The notes under the pieces are model-generated. The model was not told the DNA's origin and searched no databases. It saw only the letters and a list, made by a program, of their open reading frames with translations. A program made the translations under genes and the position numbers. A stretch of 64,000 bases of DNA from Caldilineaceae bacterium (lineage in GTDB: Bacteria > Chloroflexota > Anaerolineae > Caldilineales > Caldilineaceae): positions 135,939 to 199,938 of the forward strand of contig JAPKMW010000006.1 of assembly GCA_026645575.1 (NCBI GenBank). The letters are read 5' to 3'. Each line of letters opens with the position of its first letter. The stretch's first letter is position 1. Shown one piece after another: positions 1 through 8,354 of the stretch.

Positions 1-688
1 TGTAATCCTCGCCTAGAATCGTGACCATCGTCGCGCGCATACTCAACGCCCAGGAACCGACACCAAACAGCACCAACGCGGTCGCTGGTAAGATGGCATG
101 TTCCAGAAGATTGAGGGCTGTTTTCAAATCCCAGCGCAAGATCAGGGTCGGCTCAAAAGCGCCGCCGGTGGGCAGGACGCGCCACTGCACGCCAAAGACC
201 CAGATCAACGCCAGCCCGAAGAGATAAAAAGGGATGGCGGAGATGATCATCAAAATGGGGACAAGGCCCTGAATCCAGCCAGGTGAATTGGGCCAGGCCA
301 ACAGCGCACCCAGGGTCGAGCCAACCAGAAAGGCGAGTAGAATGGCGACCGACATAAAGCCGAGCGTCCACGGAATGGCAGCGCGAATCTTGGACATGAC
401 GGTGGCCGGATAATCATTGAGCGAATAGCCAAAATCCAGGCGGGTCATGTCAACCCAATAGTTGAGGTATTGGCGCCACAGGGGCTGGTCCAGCCCAAAC
501 TTGGCATTATATTCCGCCGCCCAGGCTTGAATATCCACATTGGCGCGCCCCGCCGCCGCCGTCTTCGCGGTTAAGGCTTCCTGGATCGGGTCGCCGGGAA
601 TGATGCGCGGCAACAGGAAGGTCAACGAGTTGGCAACAAAAATAATCAACAGGAACTGGAGTAAGCGCCGACCGATATAAGTGAGCAT
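1..688 (-). CDS. ABC transporter permease, DppB/OppB type (partial, runs off window start)
   Basis: Inner-membrane permease of a peptide/nickel-type (family 5) ABC importer. The reading frame is open from an ATG at 686-688 to the window edge, so about 229 N-terminal residues are visible and the C-terminus is missing. It begins MLTYIGRRLLQFLLIIF, the usual first membrane helix of DppB proteins, followed by a G-D-P-containing periplasmic loop, an L-D-Q-P-L-W-R-Q-Y segment typical of the family, and more hydrophobic helices. It lies downstream of the binding lipoprotein at 798-2624 on the same strand, separated by a palindromic repeat, so the two probably form one operon continuing beyond the window with a DppC-type permease. 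Family assignment is firm; the substrate is unknown. Confidence 0.88.
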   Translation of the reverse strand, partial: MLTYIGRRLLQFLLIIFVANSLTFLLPRIIPGDPIQEALTAKTAAAGRANVDIQAWAAEYNAKFGLDQPLWRQYLNYWVDMTRLDFGYSLNDYPATVMSKIRAAIPWTLGFMSVAILLAFLVGSTLGALLAWPNSPGWIQGLVPILMIISAIPFYLFGLALIWVFGVQWRVLPTGGAFEPTLILRWDLKTALNLLEHAILPATALVLFGVGSWALSMRATMVTILGEDY

Positions 689-720
689 CGCATACTTCTT
701 TCAGGTTGGGTACAAGGGTA

Positions 721-791
721 GGGGCGCGGATTCAGGTTGCGCGGATCACAGAACCTTTCTGCAAAATCCGCGTAACCTAAATCCGCGCCTC
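721..791. repeat. Palindromic repeat family A, copy 1
   Basis: Two 26-nt arms (721-746 and 766-791) are complementary at 23 of 26 positions, and the three mismatches are compatible with G-U pairs in RNA. The arm core reads GGGGCGCGGATTCAGG. Similar elements occur at 25981-26052 and 31189-31274. It sits between the binding protein and the permease genes. There is no T-run, so it is not a classical terminator, but it could stabilise the upstream message or attenuate read-through. Confidence 0.8.
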
Positions 792-797
792 TAGATC

Positions 798-2624
798 TTA
801 CTGCACCGGTTGCAGTCGCAATGTCATCAGGAAAATATCACGCCAGCAGGGGTACGGCGCAATGTACGGATCGTCGGCGTTCGGGTAGCCGGTCCAATAG
901 GTGTAGTTGGCCGGGATCACATGTAGCTCTTCGGCCAGCAGAATGGTCGGCAGATCTTCGAGATAGATCTTCGTCGCCGCGATCACCTGCTCCATGTAAG
1001 CCGGATCATCCACGCTGGGGATCATCGCTTCCATGGCATCGAGGGCGGGATCAATATCAGGATTGTTGTAGCGCCAGGCAGAGAAGGTCGCCGCAGTTTC
1101 CCCAGTGGGGACGTAAAGTTTGCTGTGGAATTCTTTCAAGGTGTCATAGGGATCGAAGGTGCTGCCACAGAAGACAAAGACCATGGCGTCAAAGGTGCCG
1201 GCAGCCAACTCGGTGCCAAAGGCGTTGGTGCGGTCCGGGTTTTCCGTCACTTCGAAGCCAGCCTGTGTGTACTGTTCGGTCAAGACCGGCCCGATGGGGG
1301 CCAACCAGTTGGGGGTGCGAATGGTAAACTTGGCAGTTGCACCATCTTTCTCCCAAATGCCGCTGCCATTCTTGGCATAGCCAGCGGCGGTCATATACTC
1401 TTCCACTTTGGTCGCGCTGGGCGTGCCACGATCATACTCGTCAATGGCGGCCTGCAGATCGCCCGTCACCCAGTTAGAGATATAGCTGGAGAAGGGCACG
1501 ACCACCGGATGGGTGGAATTCAGGTAGGCCAGTTCGACCAATTGCTGGCGGTCGGTGGCATAGTTGAGGGCCAGACGCACATTCTTGTCGGCAAAGAGCG
1601 GGTTGTCATTGTTAAGGCCGAGTTGGTAGAGACAGCCATCGGGCGCGCCGCGCACATCGCCTTCCTTGAACCACGGAACCAGCTTATCGTTCTGCTGAAC
1701 AGCGGCCTGATAGGTGCCGATCAACAGCGGTGCGCCGTAGTCAACCTGGTTGGTGATATACTTTTGCGCCATCGCTTCATCGCCGCCGGCAGGAATGACA
1801 ATGATGCGTTCCGGCGCGGGCATTGCATGGAAACCGGACTTGGCGGCCCACCAATCCTCGCGGCGATCAAAGATGACTTGAGTGCCGGAGGAACTGACCA
1901 ATTTGTATGGCCCTGTGAAGACCGGCCACCCTTTGGCAAGGTCAAAGTTGGTAAAGGTCTTGACATCGCCCACATCTTTCCAGATGTGTTCGGGTACGAT
2001 AGCGAAGTGGTATTCCCAACCGATCACCAGCGGGTACATAAAGCGGGAGAAGCCCTTCTTCAGGTCGATGGTCACAGTCAGTTCATCCACGCAGGTAACT
2101 TCGCTAACCCATTCATCTAAGTAAGATGATTGCTGCATGTCCGGGGCATTCGCGCGGATCAGATCAATCGTAAACTTGACATCGTCACAGCTAAACGCCT
2201 CGCCGTCTGACCACTCCACCCCTTGGCGCAATTTGATCGTCCACTGGGTATAATCTTCATTCGACGAATAGCTCTCGGCCAACCAGGGGGTCTCTTCACC
2301 GGTGTTCATATTGCGGTAGAAGAGACCTTCGGACATACCGGCGTTGCCGCCATTATTGCGTAGGGCGCCGCCGGCGTTCATCAGCGGGTTCCAGTTGTCA
2401 AAGCCCGCCATGGTGCCGCCCGTGTCCGACCACTGGGTAACGACATAGGTCTTCTCACGGGGAACATCCTTGATATCCGCCGATGCGGCGGCTTCACCAC
2501 CGGCAGCCGCAGCTTGATCGCCACCGGCAGCCGGTTCAGCGGCCGGCGCGGCCGATTGACAGGCCGCCAGCAGCATACCCAGAATGACCAACAAGGTCAG
2601 GGTATAACGAACCTTTACTTTCAT
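798..2624 (-). CDS. ABC transporter substrate-binding lipoprotein, family 5 (DppA/OppA type)
   Basis: Extracytoplasmic solute-binding protein of 608 residues. A lipoprotein signal peptide ends in the lipobox L-L-A-A-C with Cys22 as the lipidation site, followed by an Ala/Gly-rich tether. The mature part carries the SBP_bac_5 signature around residues 125-155 (W-T-I-K-L-R-Q-G-V-E-W-S-D-G followed by D-D-V-K-F-T). Substrates of this superfamily include oligopeptides, nickel chelates and oligosaccharides, and the sequence does not say which applies. The start is supported by GGAGGAA upstream of the ATG. It is the first gene of a minus-strand operon with the permease at 1-688. A GntR-like palindrome lies about 80 bp upstream (2701-2720). 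Confidence 0.93.
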   Translation of the reverse strand: MKVKVRYTLTLLVILGMLLAACQSAAPAAEPAAGGDQAAAAGGEAAASADIKDVPREKTYVVTQWSDTGGTMAGFDNWNPLMNAGGALRNNGGNAGMSEGLFYRNMNTGEETPWLAESYSSNEDYTQWTIKLRQGVEWSDGEAFSCDDVKFTIDLIRANAPDMQQSSYLDEWVSEVTCVDELTVTIDLKKGFSRFMYPLVIGWEYHFAIVPEHIWKDVGDVKTFTNFDLAKGWPVFTGPYKLVSSSGTQVIFDRREDWWAAKSGFHAMPAPERIIVIPAGGDEAMAQKYITNQVDYGAPLLIGTYQAAVQQNDKLVPWFKEGDVRGAPDGCLYQLGLNNDNPLFADKNVRLALNYATDRQQLVELAYLNSTHPVVVPFSSYISNWVTGDLQAAIDEYDRGTPSATKVEEYMTAAGYAKNGSGIWEKDGATAKFTIRTPNWLAPIGPVLTEQYTQAGFEVTENPDRTNAFGTELAAGTFDAMVFVFCGSTFDPYDTLKEFHSKLYVPTGETAATFSAWRYNNPDIDPALDAMEAMIPSVDDPAYMEQVIAATKIYLEDLPTILLAEELHVIPANYTYWTGYPNADDPYIAPYPCWRDIFLMTLRLQPVQ

Positions 2625-2700
2625 GATTCCTCCACACTTTTGTATTCGGTTTCAATTAGAATTGAAGACGAGCGTTGGGGTAAGTTCTCAGTAGATGATA

Positions 2701-2720
2701 TTGGTATACCAAGTACTTGG
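2701..2720. promoter_or_regulatory. Candidate operator: two overlapping 12-bp palindromes
   Basis: TTGGTATACCAA (2701-2712) and CCAAGTACTTGG (2709-2720) are each perfect 12-bp palindromes and share four bases. The first has the form reported for GntR-family operators of the ExuR/UxuR type (TTGGTATACCAA). The position, 77-96 bp upstream of the binding-protein start at 2624, fits control of that importer. No GntR gene is visible in the window, so the regulator is unknown. Confidence 0.5.
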
Positions 2721-2880
2721 CTCTATTCTACCGGAAGAAAAAAGGCTTGTCAATTGACCAAAAACGTAAGTGGGATTCCTAAAATGACGCTTGTACAGAG
2801 CTTTCTGAAATCATACCGTTATCGCCATACCGGTTTGTCATGCATTGGTCTTACTAAAGGTGTTGCTTCACAAAACGAAG

Positions 2881-2954
2881 GCGGCTTACCTGTCATTCGG
2901 AAAGAATCTCTTCACCGTAGGCTAGAGATTCTTTCCGAATGACAGGTAAGCCGC
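2881..2954. repeat. Perfect 31-bp inverted repeat with 12-nt loop
   Basis: Arms 2881-2911 and 2924-2954 are exactly complementary over 31 bp. The element lies in the 377-bp gap (2625-3001) between the divergently oriented importer promoter and the end of msrA, which otherwise holds only the palindromic operator candidate. It lacks a T-run and is followed by the 3' end of msrA on the minus strand, so it could act as a 3' stabilising structure for msrBA. It may also be a small mobile palindromic element. Confidence 0.85.
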
Positions 2955-3001
2955 TAGGGTTCTGGAAACCTTATCAGAGCTTCTTTGCCAGAATGCTAAC
3001 G

Positions 3002-3520
3002 TCAGATCGGTTGCGCCACCTTCTCCCGCACCGGCAAGACCCAGTTTTTCCGCGGGTAGTGACAGGTGTACCCATGCGGATAGCGCAGCAGATAATCCTG
3101 ATGCTCCGGCTCGGCTTCCCAGAAATCGCCCACGGGCTTGACCTCGGTGACGACCTTGCCCGGCCAGATCCCGGAGGCGTTGACATCGGCAATGGTGTCG
3201 AGCGCCACTTGATGTTGAGTTTCATCGACATAATAGATGCCGGAGCGGTAGGACATGCCCCGATCATTGCCCTGGCGGTTGAGGGTGGTCGGGTCGTGGA
3301 TCTGGAAGAAGAACTCCAGCAACTTGCGATAGCTCAACTTTTCGTTGTCAAACCAGATTTCAATGCCTTCGGCGTGGGTGCCGTGGTTGCGATAGGTAGC
3401 GTTTTTGATATCGCCGCCGGTGTAGCCCACGCGCGTACTCAAGACGCCGGGTAGCTTGCGGATCAGATCCTGCATCCCCCAAAAACAGCCGCCGGCCAAA
3501 ACAGCGCGTTCCTTTGCCAT
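3002..3520 (-). CDS. msrA: Peptide-methionine (S)-S-oxide reductase MsrA
   Basis: Repairs oxidised methionine by reducing the S-sulfoxide. The 172-residue protein has the catalytic motif G-G-C-F-W-G with Cys12 as the sulfenic-acid nucleophile, then the family segment V-G-Y-T-G-G. Downstream are the substrate-pocket residues around [11 protein letters not shown], and a further Cys near the C-terminus could act as resolving residue. The size matches stand-alone MsrA. It starts two bases after the stop of msrB on the same strand, so the pair is almost certainly co-transcribed and covers both sulfoxide diastereomers. Presumably cytoplasmic, as no signal peptide is present. Confidence 0.95.
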   Translation of the reverse strand: MAKERAVLAGGCFWGMQDLIRKLPGVLSTRVGYTGGDIKNATYRNHGTHAEGIEIWFDNEKLSYRKLLEFFFQIHDPTTLNRQGNDRGMSYRSGIYYVDETQHQVALDTIADVNASGIWPGKVVTEVKPVGDFWEAEPEHQDYLLRYPHGYTCHYPRKNWVLPVREKVAQPI

Positions 3521-3522
3521 AA

Positions 3523-3984
3523 TTAGATCTCCTCTACTTGATCCAAATAGTCGCCGTAACCTTCCGCTACCATTTTATCACGGGGGACAAAGCGCAACGA
3601 AGCGGAGTTGATGCAATAGCGCAACCCACCCCGGTCGCGCGGCCCGTCGGGGAAGACATGGCCCAGATGACTATCGCCATGCGCCGAGCGCACTTCGGTG
3701 CGGATCATGCCGTGCGAGGCGTCGCGCAATTCCTTGACATTGGCCGGCTGAATCGGTTTGGTAAAGCTCGGCCAGCCACAGCCGCTTTCATACTTGTCAG
3801 AAGAAGCAAAGAGCGGCTCGCCGGAAACAATATCCACATAGATGCCAGGCTCTTTGTTATACAAATATTCACCGGTGCCGGGGCGCTCGGTGCCGTTCCG
3901 TTGGGTGACTTGAAACTGCTGTGGGGTGAGGCGGTCAATGGCCTCTTGGGTTCGTTTGTAGGCTGTTTTCTGTTGATCTGACAT
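3523..3984 (-). CDS. msrB: Peptide-methionine (R)-S-oxide reductase MsrB
   Basis: Reduces the R-diastereomer of methionine sulfoxide. The 153-residue protein contains G-C-G-W-P-S-F (Cys69, likely resolving) and the catalytic segment [11 protein letters not shown] with Cys124. The two C-x-x-C pairs that bind structural zinc in many MsrB proteins are absent: the first is replaced by V-S-G-E-P-L-F and the second by F-P-D-G. It therefore belongs to the zinc-less MsrB form. It is the first gene of the msrB-msrA pair, and GGAGGTAGCG precedes the ATG. Confidence 0.95.
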   Translation of the reverse strand: MSDQQKTAYKRTQEAIDRLTPQQFQVTQRNGTERPGTGEYLYNKEPGIYVDIVSGEPLFASSDKYESGCGWPSFTKPIQPANVKELRDASHGMIRTEVRSAHGDSHLGHVFPDGPRDRGGLRYCINSASLRFVPRDKMVAEGYGDYLDQVEEI

Positions 3985-4084
3985 CGCTACCTCCTAGATC
4001 GCTATCTTACCCTATTTTTGTTTGTTTGACGTTTCTTTTTTGTTTGTCTTCTATTTGTTTTTCAGGCGCAATTTCGTTGGCTAG

Positions 4085-5020
4085 TTACGTTTGTGTTTGG
4101 TAAAGCCCGGAAAACCCGACCAACGCCGGAAAGCAGCCCTGTAAATGAACAAGCAACGAGCGGGTAATGGGGCTGAAGAAGTGGCGTCTGTCCCAAACGA
4201 GCTTCAAGGTGCGCACTAGGGGTTTGCCCTCGATTGGGATACCGCGCAAAAGGCCAAATTCCTGTTCCGCCTGAATGGCATAGGCCGGCAGGATGGTCAA
4301 GCCGTTGCCGAGGCTCACCACCCGTTTGATCGATTCAATATTATCAAACTCAGCGCCAACATGAAAGTGGATGGCGTGCTGTTGCAAGAATTGGTCGAGC
4401 CAAATGCGGGTCTGGCTGTTGCGTTGGCGCATAATCATTGTTTGCCCGTCAAGCTCCGGCATTGCCACCGTGCTTCGGCGCCAGAAGGGATGTTTTTGGC
4501 CGACCACTACCAGTTGCTCAATCTCTGCCAGTGGGTAGCTGCCCAAATGACGATCTGTCTCCGGCGCCAATTCACCTTCAATCAACCCAATATCGAGCCG
4601 CCCAGCATGGAGATCCTTGACAATCTGCGGCGTTGTACTCGTTTCCATCGGCACAGTTAGCTTGGGATAGCGCACGCGAAAACTTTGCATCCAATCGGTC
4701 AACACATAGACGCTCAACCCTGGTGTGGCCCCCACTTTGACCTGTCCACTGCTCAATTGCTCCACATTGGTTACAGCATTTTCAGCGGCAGCGGAGAGGA
4801 CAAACATTTGCTGCGCGTATTGGTAAAGCGTCTGCCCGGCCGGTGTCAACGTCACGCCCCGTCGTCCCCGTTGGAAAAGCTGCGCACCCAGGCTTGCTTC
4901 CAGATCTTGCATGTGTTGGCTGACGCCCGATTGGGTCATCAACAGTCGTTCCGCCGCCCCGCTAAAGCTCCCCGTCTCGCAGACCAGGGCAAACACCTCA
5001 AGCTTATACAAATTTAACAT
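4085..5020 (-). CDS. LysR-family transcriptional regulator
   Basis: LysR-type regulator of 311 residues. The N-terminal winged helix-turn-helix (residues 1-60) contains the typical A-A-E-R-L-L-M-T-Q-S-G-V-S-Q-H helix pair and the L-G-A-Q-L-F-Q-R wing. Residues about 90-300 form the periplasmic-binding-protein-like effector domain. The best matches by eye are the CysB/CbbR/CysL-type members, but the co-inducer cannot be inferred. It is divergent from the rhodanese-TauE-SQR module starting at 5165, with a 144-bp shared control region containing a dyad (5053-5078), so it is the obvious candidate regulator of that sulfide module. Confidence 0.92.
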   Translation of the reverse strand: MLNLYKLEVFALVCETGSFSGAAERLLMTQSGVSQHMQDLEASLGAQLFQRGRRGVTLTPAGQTLYQYAQQMFVLSAAAENAVTNVEQLSSGQVKVGATPGLSVYVLTDWMQSFRVRYPKLTVPMETSTTPQIVKDLHAGRLDIGLIEGELAPETDRHLGSYPLAEIEQLVVVGQKHPFWRRSTVAMPELDGQTMIMRQRNSQTRIWLDQFLQQHAIHFHVGAEFDNIESIKRVVSLGNGLTILPAYAIQAEQEFGLLRGIPIEGKPLVRTLKLVWDRRHFFSPITRSLLVHLQGCFPALVGFSGLYQTQT

Positions 5021-5052
5021 GAAGCGCTACCTATGCTGTTATCAACTCCCAA

Positions 5053-5078
5053 TAGCCATAAGCTAAAACTTATGGCTA
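5053..5078. promoter_or_regulatory. Candidate LysR operator dyad
   Basis: TAGCCATAAG (5053-5062) and CTTATGGCTA (5069-5078) form a perfect 10-bp inverted repeat with a 6-nt centre. It contains the A-T-A-A-G-N6-C-T-T-A-T pattern that satisfies the T-N11-A rule of LysR sites. It lies 33 bp upstream of the LysR start and 87 bp upstream of the rhodanese start. A second small dyad, TTTACT-GTAA-AGTAAA, is at 5112-5127. Confidence 0.55.
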
Positions 5079-5164
5079 GTATAAGCGATTGGGGAGGACG
5101 GATGCAAGAAATTTACTGTAAAGTAAAGCAAATGATCGATCAACCATGCAACAAGGAGAACGCC

Positions 5165-5488
5165 ATGACCATACCTGTGCAAGCCCTGACGCCAGCCCAA
5201 TATCAACAGCAATTTGCGACGACGCAACAGCACCATCTATTGCTCGATGTGCGTCTGCCGGAAGAGTTTTCCCAGGAGCATCTGCCCAGCGCCATCAACA
5301 TTCCAGTGCAGGTGTTACACGAGCGTTTGGCCGAAGTGCCGGCGGATCGCCCGGTGGTCTTCTACTGCCGCAGCGGCAACCGCACAAAAAAGGCGGCGGA
5401 AATCCTGACCCAAGCCGGCTATCAGGCGCTCTATGATCTGGGCGGTATTATGCAGTGGAAAGAACAAGGGTTGCCGGTTGTCAGTTAA
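5165..5488 (+). CDS. Rhodanese-like single-domain sulfurtransferase
   Basis: Single rhodanese domain of 107 residues, a cytoplasmic persulfide carrier. The active-site loop is Y-C-R-S-G-N-R, with the catalytic Cys at about residue 78. The L-L-D-V-R-L-P-E-E-F strand is the usual CH2A-type motif. I chose the ATG at 5165 because AAGGAG lies 7 bases upstream and the protein then begins at the domain boundary; the frame is open further upstream through the operator region but shows no domain there. It opens the module with TauE, DUF1641 and SQR and probably accepts sulfane sulfur from SQR products. Confidence 0.93.
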   Translation: MTIPVQALTPAQYQQQFATTQQHHLLLDVRLPEEFSQEHLPSAINIPVQVLHERLAEVPADRPVVFYCRSGNRTKKAAEILTQAGYQALYDLGGIMQWKEQGLPVVS

Positions 5489-5536
5489 TGGCGTTTTTGC
5501 CCCAATCCTGCACCAGTTAGCAGAAAAGGAACGTGC

Positions 5537-6292
5537 ATGCTTCCCGTTGTGATTGATATCCTACTCGGTTTTGTGATTGGCCTGACATTGGGCTTTCTCG
5601 GCGGCGGCGGGTCGATTCTGACCGTGCCGGCGTTGGTCTATATTGTGGGCCAAAGTCCGCAGGCCGCCGTGACGGCGTCGTTGATGATTGTGGGGATGAA
5701 CAGCGCCATGGGGGCGTTTTTCCATCGTGCGCAAGGCACCCAAAATTGGCAGATTGCCCTGCTCTTTGGCGGCGCCGGCATGGTCGCCGCTTATTTCTCC
5801 GCCGGCCTTTCCGAACTCTTGCCCTCCACCGTCTTGATGATCTTATTTGCCCTCCTCATGCTGGTAGTGGGCGGTTTTATGATCTTTAGCAAAACGCCCC
5901 AAAACCAGGAGCATAATACCTGTAGCTGGCTTGTGACCCTGGCCAGCGGCGCGGCGGTTGGTGTGTTGACTGGCTTTCTGGGGATTGGCGGCGGTTTTCT
6001 GATTGTGCCGGCCTTGGTCATGCTGGTCGGCTTGCCGATCCGCCAAGCTGTCGGCACCTCGTTGATTGTGATTGCCATGAACAGCCTGGCCGGTTTTCTG
6101 GGCCACCTCAACGGCGCCACGATTGACATGGTCGTTGTCACCATCTTTGTGATCGCCGGCCTCTTTGGCAGTCTCTCCGGCGCAAAACTGGCAAAGGTGA
6201 TCAAACCCGACCATCTGCGCAAGAGCTTTGCCGTCTTTGTCATGTTGCTGGCGGTTTTTCTGTTATATGACAACTTGCAGAAGTTAGGGTAG
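5537..6292 (+). CDS. TauE/SafE-family membrane protein (sulfite/organosulfonate exporter family)
   Basis: Polytopic membrane protein of 251 residues from the TauE/SafE (formerly DUF81) family. The internal duplication is clear: G-F-L-G-G-G-G-S-I-L-T-V-P-A-L-V near the N-terminus and G-F-L-G-I-G-G-G-F-L-I-V-P-A-L-V near residue 150 are the two half-repeats, each followed by a conserved A-V-T-A-S-L or A-V-G-T-S-L. About eight membrane segments are expected. In sulfide oxidation clusters such proteins are thought to export sulfite or thiosulfate. It lies 48 bp after the rhodanese gene with AAAAGGA before the start. Confidence 0.92.
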   Translation: MLPVVIDILLGFVIGLTLGFLGGGGSILTVPALVYIVGQSPQAAVTASLMIVGMNSAMGAFFHRAQGTQNWQIALLFGGAGMVAAYFSAGLSELLPSTVLMILFALLMLVVGGFMIFSKTPQNQEHNTCSWLVTLASGAAVGVLTGFLGIGGGFLIVPALVMLVGLPIRQAVGTSLIVIAMNSLAGFLGHLNGATIDMVVVTIFVIAGLFGSLSGAKLAKVIKPDHLRKSFAVFVMLLAVFLLYDNLQKLG

Positions 6293-6323
6293 TTTCCATT
6301 GCGAAAGAACTTTATCACCGCAA

Positions 6324-6390
6324 AGAGCGCAAAGCCCGCGAAGTTTCGCAAAGGCTCCTCTCTGGAACTGCTGTGATCCCTTTGCGCTCT
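6324..6390. repeat. Imperfect inverted repeat between tauE-like and DUF1641 genes
   Basis: AGAGCGCAAAG (6324-6334) pairs perfectly with CTTTGCGCTCT (6380-6390), and weaker pairing (ACCGCAA with TTGGCGGT) extends the stem outwards. The sequence resembles a dispersed intergenic repeat (accgcaaagagcgcaaag). It could act as a processing or attenuation structure inside the sulfide operon. Confidence 0.5.
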
Positions 6391-6473
6391 TGTTTTCCTT
6401 GGCGGTAGCCATTGCGTTTCGCAACAGACTGTAACTCGATTCGCAGACCCCTACAAAGGAGAAAGGAACCAAG

Positions 6474-7094
6474 ATGAATCACGCCCCAGTTTCCTCCCCA
6501 ACCACGAATGGCGCTCATGTGGAAGTGGCCTTGCCACTAGCCGCCGAGACGACCCTGTTGTTGCATCGGCTGCTCGACAAAGTGGATCGTATTGAAAGCC
6601 GCATGATGGCGCTGGACCCGCTGCTTGATCAAGCGCCCGGCCTGGTGAGTATGGCAACCGATACCATCGATAATCTAATTGCTGACGCCAAGCATACCGG
6701 CATTGATCCGGATCTGCGCATCCGACAAACTTTAGCGCTGCTGGAACAACTGACCCAACCGGCCGTGATGCACGCGCTCACCACCCTGGTCAACAACCTG
6801 GGCATGATCGAAAACCTCCTCAATGAAGCGCCGGCCTTTGTCGCTATGGCGGTGGATGCCGGCGACGAACTCTACGCCAACGTCAAACGGGCGGGCATTG
6901 ACCCGGAACGGTTGGTGCAAACCGGGTTGCAGACGACGCAAAATATGCTGACCATGGTGGAAAGCGCCGGCGCCGCCCAACCCATCGGCCCGTGGGGCAT
7001 GATGCGCGCTCTGTCCGACCCTGATGTGCAGCGGGCAATGGGCTTTCTCATGAGCTTTGCCCGCGCCTTTGGGCAGAGTCTGCCCCGTCGCTAA
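6474..7094 (+). CDS. DUF1641-like protein adjacent to sulfide:quinone oxidoreductase
   Basis: Soluble, largely helical protein of 206 residues with a repeated pattern: L-D-Q-A-P-G-L-V-S-M-A-T-D and L-N-E-A-P-A-F-V-A-M-A-V-D, each followed by an A-x-x-x-G-I-D-P turn. This resembles DUF1641 proteins, which are often encoded next to SQR and whose biochemical role is unknown. AAAGGAGAAAGG precedes the ATG. The gene sits 41 bp upstream of the SQR start, so the products may act together, perhaps through SQR assembly or membrane association. The assignment rests on repeat pattern and neighbourhood. Confidence 0.75.
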   Translation: MNHAPVSSPTTNGAHVEVALPLAAETTLLLHRLLDKVDRIESRMMALDPLLDQAPGLVSMATDTIDNLIADAKHTGIDPDLRIRQTLALLEQLTQPAVMHALTTLVNNLGMIENLLNEAPAFVAMAVDAGDELYANVKRAGIDPERLVQTGLQTTQNMLTMVESAGAAQPIGPWGMMRALSDPDVQRAMGFLMSFARAFGQSLPRR

Positions 7095-7135
7095 CCAATG
7101 CAGGAACGATAATTCAATAAATTGTGGAGGAACCC

Positions 7136-8326
7136 ATGCAAACCCATTACCAAGTTTTGATCATTGGCGGCGGTACAGCCGGCCTGACGGTGGCGTCCCA
7201 TCTGCTCAACCATTACAACCGCCCGACGGTGGCGATTGTTGAGCCGGCCACCAAGCATTATTATCAACCGCTTTGGACGCTGGTCGGCGGCGGCGTTTTT
7301 GCCAAAGAGGCGTCGGAACGGGATGAGGCGGAATTTATCCCCTTTGGCGCCAGTTGGATTCAGGATTATGTCACCGGTTTTGACCCCGACAACAACGCTG
7401 TCACGCTCAAAGGCGGGGATCGGCTGACCTATGACTATTTGATTGTGGCCGCCGGTATTCAGATTGACTGGGATAAGATCAAGGGGCTGAAAGGCAACGT
7501 CGGCAAAAACGGGATTTGCAGCAACTATTCCTACGCCACGGTTGATTCAACCTGGGAGAATATCCGCAATTTCAAAGGCGGCACGGCGCTCTTTACCCAA
7601 CCCAGCACCCCGGTCAAGTGTGGCGGCGCGCCGCAAAAGATCGCCTATCTGGCTGAGGATCACTTTAACCGTGTTGGTGTGCGCAACCGCAGCGACGTGA
7701 TCTTCATGTCCGGCACGGGCGGCATCTTCTCGGTGAAAAAATATGCCGATGCCTTGACCAAAATTGTCGAACGTAAAGGGATGAAGACCGCCTTCCAGCG
7801 CGAACTGATCGAGGTGCGCCCGGAGAAAAAAGAGGCAGTTTTCCAGCATCTCAACAACGGCAAGCAAGAGGAAGTGGTCAAGTACGACATGATCCATGTC
7901 ACACCACCCATGAGTGCACCCGATTTTATCAAAGAGAGCAAATTGGCCGCGGCATCGGGTTGGGTCGATGTCGATAAATTCACCCTCCAGCATGTCCGCT
8001 ACCCCAACGTCTTTTCGCTGGGCGATTGCAGCAGCCTGCCCACCTCTAAGACCGGCGCGGCCATCCGCAAGCAGGCCCCGGTAGTGGCCGCCAATGTCAT
8101 GGCGTCGATCCAAAGCCTGCCCATGACCGCTACCTATGACGGCTATACCTCCTGCCCGCTGGTCACTGGTTACGGCAGCCTGATCCTGGCCGAATTTGAC
8201 TATAACTTCCAGCCCAAAGAGTCGTTCCCCTTTGACCAATCGAAAGAACGCTACAGCATGTACGCCCTCAAAGCCTATGGCTTGCCGGCCATGTACTGGA
8301 ACGGCATGTTGCGCGGGCGGATGTAA
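7136..8326 (+). CDS. sqr: Sulfide:quinone oxidoreductase, type II (SQRDL-like)
   Basis: FAD enzyme of 396 residues that oxidises sulfide to sulfane sulfur and passes electrons to the quinone pool at the membrane. The N-terminal Rossmann motif is I-I-G-G-G-T-A-G. Cys162 (in T-P-V-K-C-G-G-A-P-Q-K) and Cys340 (in C-P-L-V-T-G-Y-G) match the redox pair of the mitochondrial/type II form, and Cys128 and Cys298 are additional. The FAD-binding F-S-L-G-D segment is near residue 295. The ATG at 7136 is chosen because GGAGG lies five bases upstream. It is the last gene of the sulfide module. Confidence 0.95.
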   Translation: MQTHYQVLIIGGGTAGLTVASHLLNHYNRPTVAIVEPATKHYYQPLWTLVGGGVFAKEASERDEAEFIPFGASWIQDYVTGFDPDNNAVTLKGGDRLTYDYLIVAAGIQIDWDKIKGLKGNVGKNGICSNYSYATVDSTWENIRNFKGGTALFTQPSTPVKCGGAPQKIAYLAEDHFNRVGVRNRSDVIFMSGTGGIFSVKKYADALTKIVERKGMKTAFQRELIEVRPEKKEAVFQHLNNGKQEEVVKYDMIHVTPPMSAPDFIKESKLAAASGWVDVDKFTLQHVRYPNVFSLGDCSSLPTSKTGAAIRKQAPVVAANVMASIQSLPMTATYDGYTSCPLVTGYGSLILAEFDYNFQPKESFPFDQSKERYSMYALKAYGLPAMYWNGMLRGRM

Positions 8327-8354
8327 AGACTGATCAACAGGAATTGATTAACCG

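Noticed and set aside
1125..2120. 331-codon plus-strand frame across the first binding lipoprotein
   Set aside because: Antisense shadow of the lipoprotein gene; no motif recognised.
2881..2954. Inverted repeat as an insertion-sequence terminus pair
   Set aside because: Only 12 nt lie between the arms and no transposase gene is nearby, so it is a simple palindrome.
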